Assembly (NCBI RefSeq): GCF_000403355.2
Contig: NZ_KE159646.1
Location: 757,420 to 821,419, forward strand
Direction of reading: 5' to 3'
DNA length: 64,000 nt
DNA from: Adlercreutzia caecimuris B7
GTDB taxonomy: Bacteria > Actinomycetota > Coriobacteriia > Coriobacteriales > Eggerthellaceae
In this document: positions 63,867 through 64,000 of the stretch, piece after piece
Layout of the letters: each line of letters begins with the position of its first letter
Numbering within the stretch: position 1 is the stretch's first letter
Notes under the pieces: model-generated
Database searches by the model: none
The model's input: the letters and a program-made list of their open reading frames with translations, nothing else
What the model was told of the DNA's origin: nothing
Position numbers and translations under genes: made by a program

Positions 63867-64000
63867 ATGGGCAAGCTGTTCTGCAACGCAACGTTCGTTC
63901 CCCTCACCGACGAGGACGCCCGCGCCGACGCCCTGCTCGTCGACGACGAGGGCCGCATCGCCTTCGTCGGCCCCCTGGAGGAGGCCCGCGAGCGCGCCGG
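63867..64000 (+). CDS. Amidohydrolase (partial, N-terminus only)
   Basis: Only 44 codons lie inside the window, from an ATG at 63867 with GAAAGGAAG upstream. The start MGKLFCNATFVPLTDEDA followed by DALLVDDEGRIAFVG is the usual first beta-strand pair of composite-domain metal-dependent hydrolases (YtcJ or imidazolonepropionase-like). The metal-binding HxH motif would come later and is outside the window. It follows the MFS exporter on the same strand, which hints at a transport-hydrolysis pair. Confidence 0.7.
   Translation, partial: MGKLFCNATFVPLTDEDARADALLVDDEGRIAFVGPLEEARERA

Overview
The window is GC-rich actinobacterial DNA, most likely chromosomal sequence of a Coriobacteriia member of the Eggerthella/Gordonibacter/Adlercreutzia kind. 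This is inferred from an mIHF-type integration host factor, a 12-helix membrane protein ending in a LuxR DNA-binding domain, a membrane-anchored multihaem cytochrome c, ferredoxin-linked 2-oxoacid oxidation, and many GTG starts. No rRNA or tRNA gene was recognised.

Layout, left to right. 1-10770 (minus strand): pyrimidine synthesis, with pyrR-pyrB-pyrC under a PyrR-type attenuator (promoter 10741-10769, PyrR loop 10698-10721, terminator 10614-10642), then a four-gene iron-type ABC importer, then pyrK-pyrD-pyrF and mIHF. 11001-12463: rubrerythrin and a multihaem cytochrome. 12766-21094: a catabolic block with a four-subunit 2-oxoacid:ferredoxin oxidoreductase and a MinD-like ATPase, flanked by two copies of a pair (HTH-cupin regulator plus AMP-forming acyl-CoA synthetase). 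21675-27250: rsmB, fmt, def, dnaG. 27369-30143: dgt and rnhA, convergent, separated by an intact IS481-type element inserted at a CTAG site. 30267-32222: membrane LuxR regulator and tatA. 32432-37676: ilvD-ilvB-ilvN-ilvC with a candidate leader-peptide attenuator. 38219-43231: a degenerate C39-like protein, a gamma-carbonic-anhydrase-like protein, purine nucleoside phosphorylase, prmC, prfA. 43403-46582: a DUF4143 ATPase next to an AT-rich repeat tract, then trxB and trxA. 46810-53000 (plus): antiporter, zinc-ribbon protein, thrS, and a yhdT/panF-type sodium symporter pair. 53071-61611 (minus): a RhuM-Fic protein, valS, clpX, clpP, tig, a small membrane protein. 62065-64000 (plus): a 14-helix MFS exporter and the start of an amidohydrolase.

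The least explained signal is a family of four 130-bp elements (10831-10960, 45961-46090, 46111-46240, 59271-59400). Each keeps two fixed sequence boxes, while an outer and an inner stem change sequence from copy to copy yet remain self-complementary, as expected of a structured RNA or a mobile palindromic element. Other unexplained structure: three 27-bp units at 21467-21585, a homopyrimidine tandem repeat at 21336-21420, paired 46-bp repeats with inverted ends at 3115-3233 beside the last 21 codons of a lost surface protein, and paired operator-like sites before the iron importer.

All calls come from reading sequence and translations by eye. No database search, folding program or composition calculation was run.
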